Part shown: positions 1 through 4,799 of the stretch, one piece after another
How positions within the stretch are numbered: position 1 is the first letter of the stretch
How the letters are laid out: every line of letters begins with the position of its first letter
From: JAHFKM01 sp035655455
Lineage (GTDB): Archaea > Nanobdellota > Nanobdellia > SCGC-AAA011-G17 > GW2011-AR18
Assembly: GCA_035655455.1 (NCBI GenBank)
Contig: DASRUL010000032.1
Span: forward strand, 1 to 8,602
Direction: 5' to 3'
Length of the DNA: 8,602 nucleotides
The notes under the pieces: model-generated
Database searches by the model: none
Told to the model about the DNA's origin: nothing
What the model saw: the letters and a program-made list of their open reading frames with translations, nothing else
Program-made: the position numbers and the translations under genes

Positions 1-2
1 CA

Positions 3-185
3 ATAGTGTTTGTCAGAAGGGATAAAAAGTATCCTAAAGGCCACTATCTTGTGAAAACGGCGAGAGGGTGGATGGATCCTTGGATTAATTTTTCAGTTGA
101 AAGACCTTTGAAAGAAAAAGCAAGATCTGGATTCCGAAAGAGGCTGCCTGGAAAAGCAATATACTCGATTTTTCCTAAGGAGTAG
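3..185 (+). CDS. 3' end of an unidentified protein (5' truncated by the window edge)
   Basis: An open frame runs from the left edge to a TAG at 183-185 and encodes the last 60 residues of a protein. The start lies outside the window. The fragment is basic and contains a GHYLVKT segment, then GWMDPW and a terminal LPGKAIYSIFPKE. A Gly-His followed after about ten residues by Asp-Pro-Trp recalls the catalytic-His strand of papain-like/C39-like peptidases, but this is a weak resemblance and no catalytic Cys is visible here. Its end overlaps the convergent TSCPD gene by 11 bp. Reading direction and coding status are fairly secure; identity is not. Confidence 0.5.
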   Translation: MVFVRRDKKYPKGHYLVKTARGWMDPWINFSVERPLKEKARSGFRKRLPGKAIYSIFPKE

Positions 186-591
186 GCGTTTCTAAAGTGT
201 CAGTTTGTTTTTTAGCTGGTTCTAGGTAAGTTTTTTCTAGGTAACATGCGCAGTAATCAAGAATGGATGTTGCTTTAGGGATTTCAGGATTTCCAGTAAA
301 ACCTGAAGGGGGGAATCTTGTGTCTTTCCAGAGGCCTATTATTTTTTCTAGAGGGACTTGGTGTTGTAAGGCGAGGGTTGCTGTAGAGGAGATTGCATCG
401 AGTAGCCCGCTTATTTGACTGCCTTCTCTGGACATAGTAATGCTAAGTTCTGTGGGAATCCCTTGTTCATAGGATACGGTAAAATAACCCTGATGCCCAC
501 TAATACTAAATTTGTGGGTGACTGGACCTGTAAGTGCACTAGTTTCTCCTTCAGGAGGATTATAAGGAAGCTCTCGGATCACCATCATCAT
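175..591 (-). CDS. Stand-alone TSCPD-domain protein (NrdJ C-terminal-domain-like)
   Basis: This 138-residue protein matches the conserved core of the TSCPD domain found at the C-terminus of adenosylcobalamin-dependent (class II) ribonucleotide reductase. Visible landmarks are THKFSISGHQGYFTV (about residues 25-39), SREGSQISGLLDAI (54-67), TLALQHQVPLEKI (72-84) and RFPPSGFTGNPEIPKATSILDY (92-113). The catalytic barrel of the reductase is absent from this gene and its neighbours, so it is a free-standing domain, comparable to the separately encoded NrdJb of some bacteria. A helper, nucleotide-binding or regulatory role for a reductase elsewhere is inference. The ATG at 591 begins three consecutive Met codons with no clear ribosome-binding site; an A/T-rich TATA-like stretch lies about 25 bp upstream, so a leaderless message is possible. 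Confidence 0.85.
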   Translation of the reverse strand: MMMVIRELPYNPPEGETSALTGPVTHKFSISGHQGYFTVSYEQGIPTELSITMSREGSQISGLLDAISSTATLALQHQVPLEKIIGLWKDTRFPPSGFTGNPEIPKATSILDYCACYLEKTYLEPAKKQTDTLETPTP

Positions 592-769
592 TTTATCTTA
601 ATGAGATTTATTAATTTTTGGTGGCTGGAACATAGAGATTAATTGTAGTAGGAAATTTTAGAAGGGCTAAAAAAGGAAGTGAGGCCTAATCTAAATGATC
701 AGTGTGATATAGTTATGTTGATTGTGGAGAGTTCTTTTGTGAAAAGAAGAAGTTTTCGAGAAAAGAGGG

Positions 770-1084
770 TTAGAGCTCTTTTTTTTGTTTTGTAAAGGCG
801 GATTCTGTGAAGAATTCGACGAGTGTGGAAATGAAGGAGTATCCTGCTTCGCTGAGCGAGTATTGAACGCGGAGTGGTTTGTCTACGAGTACTTCTTTGA
901 CGACAAGTCCTAATTCTTCGAGTTGTTTTAATTTTTGGGAGAGGACTTTGGAGGTGGTGGGAATGATTTTGCGGAGCTGGTTGAAATTGATCTGTTGGGA
1001 AAGGAAGAGCGTGATGAGGATAAATAGCACCCACTTTTTGTTCAGCTTCTCGAAAGAGAGTAGAAAAGCGAAATAACGCTCCAT
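770..1084 (-). CDS. HxlR-family winged-helix transcriptional regulator
   Basis: The 104-residue protein has the HxlR layout: a KKWVLFIL helix near residues 16-23, the recognition region NFNQLRKIIPTTSKVLSQKLKQLEELGLV (about 33-61), and the wing VLVDKPLRVQYSLSEAG (about 65-81). Members bind DNA as dimers and often control a divergently transcribed gene. No cysteine is present, so redox sensing through a family N-terminal Cys is unlikely. It is divergent from the 40-residue desulforedoxin-like gene, with a 73-bp spacer holding a single symmetrical TATA element about 28 bp from this ATG, so the message would be nearly leaderless. Regulation of itself and that neighbour is inference from position. 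Confidence 0.85.
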   Translation of the reverse strand: MERYFAFLLSFEKLNKKWVLFILITLFLSQQINFNQLRKIIPTTSKVLSQKLKQLEELGLVVKEVLVDKPLRVQYSLSEAGYSFISTLVEFFTESAFTKQKKEL

Positions 1085-1108
1085 ATAGTTTCTGAAAGGT
1101 ACTACTTG

Positions 1109-1118
1109 TTTATAAAAT
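1109..1118. promoter_or_regulatory. Palindromic TATA box shared by two divergent genes
   Basis: TTTATAAA at 1109-1116 is its own reverse complement and lies between divergent start codons. Leftward it is about 28 bp from the HxlR ATG, giving a leaderless transcript. Rightward it predicts a start near 1138-1140, giving a short leader that carries the GGAG site of the zinc/iron-ribbon gene. A single element serving both directions is inferred from spacing. Confidence 0.55.
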
Positions 1119-1146
1119 GTGAGGAAAATGGAGATTAAAAATGAAA

Positions 1147-1150
1147 GGAG
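1147..1150 (+). promoter_or_regulatory. Shine-Dalgarno site of the desulforedoxin-like gene
   Basis: GGAG sits 7 nt upstream of the ATG at 1158. It is one of the few clear ribosome-binding sites in a window where most starts look leaderless, and it supports coding for this very small gene. Confidence 0.6.
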
Positions 1151-1157
1151 AAAAACA

Positions 1158-1280
1158 ATGATGCATGAATATGTATGCGGTAAGTGCGGTTCAACGAAAG
1201 AAGTTGAGGAAGGCCATGAGGCGCCGATGTGTTGTGAGATGCCTATGGAGCGAAAGCCTACTGAAGAGGCGTCCGCCTAA
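1158..1280 (+). CDS. 40-residue desulforedoxin-like CxxC/CC metal-binding protein
   Basis: This short gene encodes a 40-residue protein beginning MMHEYVCGKCG. It has Cys7, Cys10, Cys25 and Cys26, a C-x2-C-x14-C-C pattern followed by an EMPMERK tail. Desulforedoxin and the N-terminal domain of desulfoferrodoxin use C-x2-C-x15-C-C to bind one Fe(SCys)4 centre, so this looks like a free-standing one-iron (or zinc) knuckle with one residue fewer in the spacer. A GGAG ribosome-binding site at 1147-1150, 7 nt before the ATG, fixes the start at 1158; the next Met codon is equally readable. A T-rich terminator follows directly. It is divergent from the HxlR regulator, which may control it. Whether the metal is iron or zinc cannot be told from sequence. 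Confidence 0.75.
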   Translation: MMHEYVCGKCGSTKEVEEGHEAPMCCEMPMERKPTEEASA

Positions 1281-1295
1281 ATTTTTATTTTTTTT
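1281..1295 (+). terminator. T-rich terminator after the desulforedoxin-like gene
   Basis: Immediately after the TAA, the coding strand reads T5-A-T8 (1282-1295). Archaeal RNA polymerase terminates at such oligo-T tracts without a required hairpin. Confidence 0.6.
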
Positions 1296-1348
1296 GGAGA
1301 GGTCTTTCATAAAAAGCAGATAAAATCTTAGAAGAAGGTAAGAGGTTT

Positions 1349-1519
1349 ATGAGTTCTCTTGCAAAAAGTTTAAACGAATATAATATCCAAACAACAAAAA
1401 TATGGATTTCAAAAGCTAAACGAAGAAATAAGGATAATGAAGAGACAAGTGTGGTGGCTTTTGGAATAAGACAGGCATACGTCGACAAATTTATAAAGGA
1501 TATAGGCTGGCTGAAGTGA
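1349..1519 (+). CDS. Small protein resembling the C-terminal part of a LAGLIDADG homing endonuclease; likely a remnant
   Basis: This ORF encodes 56 residues from an ATG preceded by AAGGT/GAGGT purine-rich sequence. The pattern LNEYNIQTTKIWI, a Lys/Arg-rich turn (KAKRRNK), VVAFGIRQAYVDKFIKDIGWL resembles the end of a LAGLIDADG half-domain, where a helix ending in 'lGI' precedes beta strands and a final helix 'nv.kF...IGf'. The same frame stays open upstream to a TAA at 1310 and reads ADKILEEGKRFM, which also looks like that fold, suggesting the ATG is secondary and the gene has lost its N-terminal half including the LAGLIDADG catalytic helix. It ends 14 bp before an intron-bearing tRNA-Pro, and that tRNA's promoter lies inside its 3' end. 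The resemblance is by pattern only, so it could be an unrelated small protein. Confidence 0.45.
   Translation: MSSLAKSLNEYNIQTTKIWISKAKRRNKDNEETSVVAFGIRQAYVDKFIKDIGWLK
1490..1506 (+). promoter_or_regulatory. TATA region for the tRNA-Pro cluster
   Basis: TTTATAAA at 1490-1497 and an overlapping GGATATAGG at 1498-1506 lie 28-44 bp before the first tRNA base. They are inside the 3' end of the endonuclease-like ORF. Either could position initiation just upstream of 1534. Confidence 0.5.
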
Positions 1520-1533
1520 AAGATTTCGGAGAA

Positions 1534-1624
1534 GGGGCTATTGTCTAACTTGGTTAGGATACTACCCTTGGGATTTAAAAGAACGAGTTAGGTAGTGGTC
1601 CCGGTTCAAATCCGGGTAGCCCCA
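1534..1624 (+). tRNA. tRNA-Pro(UGG) with a 17-nt anticodon-loop intron
   Basis: Acceptor strands GGGGCTA/TAGCCCC pair fully, discriminator A73 is at 1624 and no CCA is encoded. The D-arm is at 1543-1560, the anticodon stem CTACC (1562-1566)/GGTAG (1591-1595), and the T-arm CCCGG-TTCAAAT-CCGGG (1600-1616). After splicing, the anticodon loop is CTTGGGA with anticodon TGG at 1569-1571. The mature length is 74 nt. It is the first of three tandem proline tRNAs and shares an identical 18-nt D-arm segment (1545-1562) with the second, indicating duplication. It reads all CCN codons through wobble or mainly CCA. Confidence 0.93.
1573..1589 (+). other. Canonical 37/38 intron of tRNA-Pro(UGG)
   Basis: The 17-nt intron forms a complete bulge-helix-bulge substrate. 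The outer helix is CTACC/GGTAG. The 3' bulge is TT^A (1588-1590), the central 4-bp helix CTTG (1567-1570)/CGAG (1584-1587), and the 5' bulge GG^A (1571-1573). The inner TTT/GAA stem closes an AAAA loop. Both cuts fall after the second bulge base, as the archaeal splicing endonuclease requires, and the insertion site is the usual position between nucleotides 37 and 38. Confidence 0.9.
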
Positions 1625-1675
1625 TATTTTCTTAAAGAGAATGTTTTTTAACAGAGACGGACTCTCCGAAAAGGA

Positions 1676-1749
1676 GGGGTTATCTTCTAACTTGGTTAGG
1701 ATACATCCTTCGGGGGGATGTGATCCCAGTTCGAATCTGGGTAGCCCCA
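1676..1749 (+). tRNA. tRNA-Pro(CGG)
   Basis: This is an intronless 74-nt tRNA. Acceptor GGGGTTA/TAGCCCC has one G:U pair, the anticodon stem is CATCC/GGATG with loop TTCGGGG (anticodon 1711-1713), and the T-arm is CCCAG-TTCGAAT-CTGGG. Discriminator A is at 1749. D-stem TTCT/GGAT has a weak T10.T25 opposition. A TTTTTTAA element at 1644-1651 is well placed to act as its own TATA box, so it need not be cotranscribed with the tRNA upstream. Confidence 0.93.
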
Positions 1750-1789
1750 TTGTTTAAGAAAAAGTCTTTAAAAGAAAAAGATGACATTT

Positions 1790-1864
1790 GGGGTCGTGGT
1801 CTAACTTGGTTAAGATTCACCCTTGGGGTGGGTGAGATTCCCGGTTCAAATCCGGGCGGCCCCA
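1790..1864 (+). tRNA. tRNA-Pro(GGG)
   Basis: This is an intronless 75-nt tRNA. Acceptor is GGGGTCG/CGGCCCC, the anticodon stem CACCC (1818-1822)/GGGTG (1830-1834) encloses loop TTGGGGT with anticodon GGG at 1825-1827, and the T-arm is CCCGG-TTCAAAT-CCGGG. Discriminator A is at 1864. It completes a set of three proline isoacceptors in tandem. The D-loop AACTTGGTTA matches the other two exactly. Confidence 0.93.
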
Positions 1865-1870
1865 TTTTTT
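1865..1870 (+). terminator. Oligo-T terminator of the tRNA-Pro cluster
   Basis: Six T residues follow directly after the discriminator base of tRNA-Pro(GGG). This fits an archaeal oligo-T stop, and it separates the cluster from the convergent 174-residue gene. Confidence 0.5.
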
Positions 1871-1880
1871 AGTAGAAAGC

Positions 1881-2405
1881 TTATTTTTCGCACATCTCTC
1901 TAAGTGCGAGTATGAATTCGTAGAGTTTTGCTCTTTTGAGGAGGGAGAAGATAGCTTTTTTTGTAGCGACTGCCGCTTCGAATTGTTGTCTTGCTTGTGG
2001 TGTCTGTAAGTCTTCCAGTGTGAATTTTTTGAAGGTTGCGCATAAGTCTTTGAGCTGGGTAAGAAGTTGTTCTAGTTCCTGGAAAGCTTTGGAATAAACA
2101 CTTTTTTGATAGTTCGTGAATTTGCTGATCCACTCTTGAAATTGATAAAGGTCTATGAGAAGAAGTTGTGCTGCTTGTGTTGCCCCGTCAAAGGTAGTGC
2201 TAATTCTCTGTTTCTCGAGATCTGCAAGGTCTCTGACAAAATTGTCAATGAGTCTGCTGGTTTGTTTGCGGGAGAGCTTTAGTTCTTTTTTTGTGAGGAT
2301 AGTGAGTGTTTCTTCTTGGGAGATTTCTTCTGCAATCCTATTTTCAAGTGTATAAATTTTAACGATGGGGGAAGGTTGTTCTGCGAGGTTTCCTCTTTTT
2401 ATCAT
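1881..2405 (-). CDS. Hypothetical 174-residue alpha-helical protein
   Basis: The protein is not recognised. It is highly polar and reads as mostly helical, with long Gln/Leu/Lys/Glu-rich runs around residues 85-120 (YQFQEWISKF, FQELEQLLTQLKDL) and a C-terminal helix ending FILALREMCEK. There is no signal peptide, membrane segment or metal motif; the two Cys residues are far apart. The ATG at 2405 is supported by a TATA-like GCATAAAATA centred about 26 bp upstream on the same strand, implying a leaderless message. It is divergent from the L37Ae operon and convergent with the tRNA-Pro cluster. A coiled-coil or helical-bundle scaffold is possible but unproven. Confidence 0.7.
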   Translation of the reverse strand: MIKRGNLAEQPSPIVKIYTLENRIAEEISQEETLTILTKKELKLSRKQTSRLIDNFVRDLADLEKQRISTTFDGATQAAQLLLIDLYQFQEWISKFTNYQKSVYSKAFQELEQLLTQLKDLCATFKKFTLEDLQTPQARQQFEAAVATKKAIFSLLKRAKLYEFILALREMCEK

Positions 2406-2426
2406 AATAATTTCTTGAATGAGCCC

Positions 2427-2436
2427 TATTTTATGC
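2427..2436 (-). promoter_or_regulatory. TATA box of the 174-residue hypothetical gene
   Basis: On the minus strand this reads GCATAAAATA, centred about 26 bp before the ATG at 2405. That spacing is expected for a leaderless archaeal transcript. Confidence 0.45.
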
Positions 2437-2473
2437 TTTTCTTTTTCTCCAACAGGTGTAATGTTCCAATACC

Positions 2474-2481
2474 TTTATAAA
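2474..2481 (+). promoter_or_regulatory. TATA box of the L37Ae-RpoP-prefoldin operon
   Basis: TTTATAAA lies about 40 bp before the L37Ae ATG at 2518, predicting a start near 2503 and a leader of about 15 nt. No other strong TATA element is seen before the end of the four-gene operon. Confidence 0.6.
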
Positions 2482-2517
2482 GATCTGTCTAATCCAACTT
2501 TTTTATCGTTTTTGAAG

Positions 2518-2742
2518 ATGGCTGCTGGGAAGAAGAAGGTCGGAACCACAGGAAGGTTTGGCGCGCGTTATGGATTGAGAGTAAAGCAGAAGGTTCTTGC
2601 TGTTGAGCAGCGTCAGAAACAGAAGCATGAGTGCCCGCGTTGTCACAAGTTGCAGCTGAAGAGGCTCGGAAAGGGAATTTGGTCGTGCAAGAAGTGTAGC
2701 TACAAGTTTGCGGGAAGGGCGTATTGGCCGTTGGGAGAGTGA
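2518..2742 (+). CDS. rpl37ae: 50S ribosomal protein L37Ae
   Basis: The 74-residue protein is a small zinc-ribbon protein of the archaeal/eukaryotic large ribosomal subunit. The N-terminus KKKVGTTGRFGARYGLR is the family hallmark, and the zinc ligands are Cys39, Cys42, Cys57 and Cys60 (CPRC...CKKC), followed by KFAGRAYWP. The frame extends 33 codons further upstream, but that extension crosses the TATA box and matches nothing in the family, so the ATG at 2518 is chosen. The gene opens an operon with rpoP 2 nt downstream, an arrangement common in archaea. Confidence 0.95.
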   Translation: MAAGKKKVGTTGRFGARYGLRVKQKVLAVEQRQKQKHECPRCHKLQLKRLGKGIWSCKKCSYKFAGRAYWPLGE

Positions 2743-2744
2743 AG

Positions 2745-2882
2745 ATGGTAGCGTACAAATGTATCGAATGTCAGAAGGAGATAGATCATAGTACAGTAAA
2801 GAAAAGGGTTCGTTGTCCATTTTGTGGGTCGAAGATTTTGTACAAGCCAAGAACGACAAACACAATTGTGGATGCGGTGTAA
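2745..2882 (+). CDS. rpoP: DNA-directed RNA polymerase subunit P (RpoP/Rpb12-like)
   Basis: This 45-residue protein starts 2 nt after the L37Ae stop. It has the four zinc-binding cysteines of archaeal RpoP, Cys6-x2-Cys9 and Cys24-x2-Cys27, in the contexts YKCIEC and VRCPFCGSKILYKPR. The RCPxCG...LYK(P/R) ending is diagnostic of the Rpb12/RpoP family, which sits in the Rpb3-Rpb10-Rpb11-like assembly platform of RNA polymerase. Length matches the family. Cotranscription with L37Ae, prefoldin beta and UPF0147 is indicated by the tight spacing; prefoldin begins 2 nt after its stop. Confidence 0.95.
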   Translation: MVAYKCIECQKEIDHSTVKKRVRCPFCGSKILYKPRTTNTIVDAV

Positions 2883-2884
2883 GA

Positions 2885-3223
2885 ATGGATCATGAGACTG
2901 AGAAGAAAATTGCGGATCTCCAGGCGCTTGAGCAGAACATGCAGAATTTCTTGATGCAAAGGCAGACAATTCAAGCGCAGCAGATGGAGGTAGAGAACGC
3001 ACTTGAGGAGCTTGGAAAGGCTGAAGGCGGAGTGTATCGTATTCTTGGCCCTATAATGGTTGCCGCGAAGAAGGAGGAGTTGAAAAAAGAATTGGAATCA
3101 AAGAGAGAGGTCTTGGCGTTGAGAGTGAAGAGCGTGGAGAAGCAGGAGTCTCAGATTCGTGAGAAGGCGCAAAAGACGCAGGCTGAGGTGCTTGCGAAGA
3201 TACAAAAGGAGGAGAAAAAATGA
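2885..3223 (+). CDS. pfdB: Prefoldin subunit beta
   Basis: The 112-residue protein has the prefoldin-beta plan: an N-terminal coiled-coil helix (HETEKKIADLQALEQNMQNFLMQRQTIQAQQMEVENALEEL), a beta-hairpin core (GGVYRILGPIMVAAKKEELKKELE, about residues 47-70), and a C-terminal coiled-coil helix rich in Lys/Glu/Gln. With the alpha subunit it forms the alpha2-beta4 jellyfish-shaped chaperone that holds unfolded proteins for the group II chaperonin. The frame is open upstream through rpoP, but the ATG at 2885, 2 nt after the rpoP stop, gives the normal family length. Its TGA overlaps the next start codon by 4 nt (ATGA). Confidence 0.94.
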   Translation: MDHETEKKIADLQALEQNMQNFLMQRQTIQAQQMEVENALEELGKAEGGVYRILGPIMVAAKKEELKKELESKREVLALRVKSVEKQESQIREKAQKTQAEVLAKIQKEEKK

Positions 3224-3471
3224 AAGATGTTGAGAAGGTGCAGGTGGTTGTTGAGAATCTTTGTTCTATTGAGAGCGACGCGACGATTCCGAAGAATGTT
3301 CGGCAACGCATCAAGGTCGCTATCGACATCTTGAATGCTGAGGATCGGAGTTTGAGTTTGCGTATTGACAAGTCTATTCAGGAGCTTGGTGATGTTGCTG
3401 AGGATCCGAATGTTCCGCAGTACATGAAGATGATGATTTGGAGTGCTGTTTCGCAGTTGGAGAGTAAGTGA
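3220..3471 (+). CDS. UPF0147 family protein
   Basis: The 83-residue protein matches the UPF0147 family of small archaeal proteins of unknown function. Landmarks include ENLCSIESDATIPKNVRQRIKVAIDIL (about residues 12-38), SLRIDKSIQELGDVAEDPNVPQYMK (46-70) and a final helix MIWSAVSQLESK. The fold is all-helical, with no catalytic motif visible. Its ATG overlaps the prefoldin-beta stop (ATGA), so translation is probably coupled. Membership of a chaperone/ribosome/RNA-polymerase operon suggests a housekeeping role in gene expression or protein quality control, but that is context only. Confidence 0.9.
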   Translation: MKDVEKVQVVVENLCSIESDATIPKNVRQRIKVAIDILNAEDRSLSLRIDKSIQELGDVAEDPNVPQYMKMMIWSAVSQLESK

Positions 3472-3509
3472 AGACTCTCTTTGGGAATATAAGTTGGTTC
3501 ATAGAAATG

Positions 3510-3517
3510 TTTATATA
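3510..3517 (+). promoter_or_regulatory. TATA box of the SepF gene
   Basis: TTTATATA is preceded by AGAAA, a plausible purine-rich BRE, and lies about 29 bp before the ATG at 3543. A leaderless message is expected, and SepF would be transcribed separately from the upstream operon. Confidence 0.6.
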
Positions 3518-3542
3518 GGCGTAACGGGTAGGGTGCTTTAGA

Positions 3543-3959
3543 ATGCAATCTACGTTGGAAAAAATTCGGGCGAAGCTTTCTGGAAAGGATATATTCACTG
3601 AAGAATTCGCAGAGGATTACGTTGAGCTGAGTCCTCAGGCTGCTGAGAAAACGAGCAAGGGAAAGGTGCTTATCCGCTCGTTTGTGATTGAGGATTTTGC
3701 TGATATCAAGCCCGCGTTGGACGCGTTGCGTGAGGGGTACACGATTACATTGATTAATATCCGTCCTTTGAAGGAGAAGGATATGGTTGAGGTGAAGCGT
3801 GCTGTCAGTAAGTTGAAGAAAACCTGTGATGCGATTGAGGGTGACATTGCCGGGTTTGGTGAGGATTGGCTTGTGGTGACGCCTTCGTTTGCGAGTGTGT
3901 ATCGTCCTCCTGAGGTTTCTGAAGGTCAACCGCAGCAACAGAATCCCGGGACGCAATAA
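3543..3959 (+). CDS. sepF: Archaeal SepF-like cell division protein
   Basis: The 138-residue protein matches the SepF family, which anchors FtsZ filaments to the membrane at the division site. The N-terminal MQSTLEKIRAKLSG can form the amphipathic membrane-targeting helix. The globular domain (about residues 40-118) shows VLIRSFVIEDFADIKPALDALREGYTITLINIRPLKEKD, then the helix VEVKRAVSKLKKTCDAIEGDIAGFGEDWLVVTP. A short Pro/Gln/Ser-rich tail (about 120-138) is probably disordered. In archaea with FtsZ, SepF is the usual membrane anchor; no FtsZ gene lies in this window. The leaderless promoter spacing supports the ATG at 3543. Confidence 0.88.
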   Translation: MQSTLEKIRAKLSGKDIFTEEFAEDYVELSPQAAEKTSKGKVLIRSFVIEDFADIKPALDALREGYTITLINIRPLKEKDMVEVKRAVSKLKKTCDAIEGDIAGFGEDWLVVTPSFASVYRPPEVSEGQPQQQNPGTQ

Positions 3960-4002
3960 TCTCCAACCTTTGAAGTGTTAAGATCTTTAACCTTTCTCCT
4001 AA

Positions 4003-4155
4003 TCAGTTTGGTTTCTGTCCGCTAGTTACAAAAAGGGAATAAGAGACGCTGAAGATGTTGACCTTACTGCAAAAAAAGAATTGTGGAAGGGACTGTGAAG
4101 AGGTGTCCATCGCGTCATAAAAAAGAGAGATTTCCTTGGGAAGGTTAAGGATTAG
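4003..4155 (+). pseudogene. Possible decayed gene with an in-frame TGA
   Basis: In the roughly 300-bp space between SepF and the ZPR1 gene, one frame is protein-like for 50 codons apart from a single TGA at 4096-4098. It reads KKGIRDAEDVDLTAKKELWKGL, the TGA, then RGVHRVIKKRDFLGKVKD ending in TAG at 4153. There is no start codon or ribosome-binding site in front. TGA is the normal stop of several certain genes here, so recoding is unlikely and a degraded gene is the simpler reading. No family is recognised, and chance openness over this length is quite possible. The remainder of the gap, apart from the ZPR1 promoter, shows no structure I can support. Confidence 0.25.
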
Positions 4156-4228
4156 CTTCCATTGCTCGAGGATGCTGACATCTTTGAAGGGTTTTGTGAA
4201 GATAAAATAGGTGATTGAAAGAGAAAAA

Positions 4229-4242
4229 CGAAACTTTATAAA
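4229..4242 (+). promoter_or_regulatory. BRE and TATA box of the ZPR1-domain gene
   Basis: CGAAAC (4229-4234), a good BRE, is followed by TTTATAAA (4235-4242). The centre is about 26 bp before the ATG at 4265, which selects that ATG over the upstream GTG at 4259. Confidence 0.65.
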
Positions 4243-4264
4243 TTTTTGTTTGCCCTGAGTGCTG

Positions 4265-4792
4265 ATGGAAAAAATTGAGAATGAGAAGTGTCCGGTGTGT
4301 CAGGAAAAGAAGTTGACGCTGATTGAGGATGAGCAGGACATTCCGTATTTTGGAAAGGCGTTTATATTTTCGATGGTGTGTTCTTCGTGCGGGTATAGAG
4401 TGTCTGATGTTGAGGCGACTGAGCCGAAAGAATCGTGTAAAATCGAGTTTACTGTTGAGTCTAAGAAGGATTTGAATGTGCGTGTTGTTCGTTCTTCTGA
4501 AGGTTCGATTAAGGTTCCGCAGTTGAAGATGTCTTTGGAGCCTGGTGTTGGTGCTGAAGGGTTTGTTTCGAATGTTGAAGGGGTGTTGCAGCGTTTTAAG
4601 AAAGTGTTGGAAGCTGAAAGGGATAATACTGATGAAGAAGATATTCGCAAGAAGGCAAAAAATTTATTAAAAAAGTTATGGAAGGTAGAGTGTGGTGACG
4701 AGCTTTTGAAGATTGTGATTGAGGATCCTTCTGGAAATTCTGCGATTATTTCTGAGAGGGCTGATGTTTCGAGTTTGAAAAGAAAGAAATGA
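4265..4792 (+). CDS. ZPR1-type zinc-finger domain protein
   Basis: The 175-residue protein is the single-module archaeal version of eukaryotic ZPR1. The zinc finger is Cys9-x2-Cys12 ... Cys39-x2-Cys42, with the family signature DIPYFGKAFIFSMVCSSCGYRVSDVE between and after the pairs. It is followed by the domain containing KKDLNVRVVRSSEGSIKVPQL, LEPGVGAEGFVSNVEGVLQRF and a C-terminal helical part. Eukaryotic ZPR1 binds the elongation factor eEF1A and assists its folding; whether the archaeal form does the same is not established by sequence. A GTG two codons upstream could serve as a start, but promoter spacing favours the ATG. The gene converges on dph2, with stop codons only 7 bp apart. Confidence 0.9.
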   Translation: MEKIENEKCPVCQEKKLTLIEDEQDIPYFGKAFIFSMVCSSCGYRVSDVEATEPKESCKIEFTVESKKDLNVRVVRSSEGSIKVPQLKMSLEPGVGAEGFVSNVEGVLQRFKKVLEAERDNTDEEDIRKKAKNLLKKLWKVECGDELLKIVIEDPSGNSAIISERADVSSLKRKK

Positions 4793-4799
4793 AGAGTTT

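Noticed and set aside
415..642. Plus-strand 75-residue ORF opposite the TSCPD gene.
   Set aside because: It is a shadow of a strongly conserved minus-strand domain and has no recognisable features.
715..795. Plus-strand 26-codon ORF between the TSCPD and HxlR genes.
   Set aside because: It has no ribosome-binding site, its end is antisense to the HxlR gene, and its composition is not convincing.
1562..1865. Minus-strand ORFs of 61-62 residues with GFEPGISP and RFELGSH motifs.
   Set aside because: They are antisense translations of the tRNA-Pro T-arms, a well-known false-gene signature.
2419..2517. N-terminal 33-residue extension of L37Ae.
   Set aside because: It runs across the TATA box and has no counterpart in the family.
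4053..4180. Repeated GATGTTGAC/GATGCTGAC and a CCTT-GGG-AAGG hairpin in the SepF-ZPR1 gap, as a possible structured RNA.
   Set aside because: There are no SRP RNA, RNase P RNA or C/D-box signatures, and short matches of this size are expected by chance.
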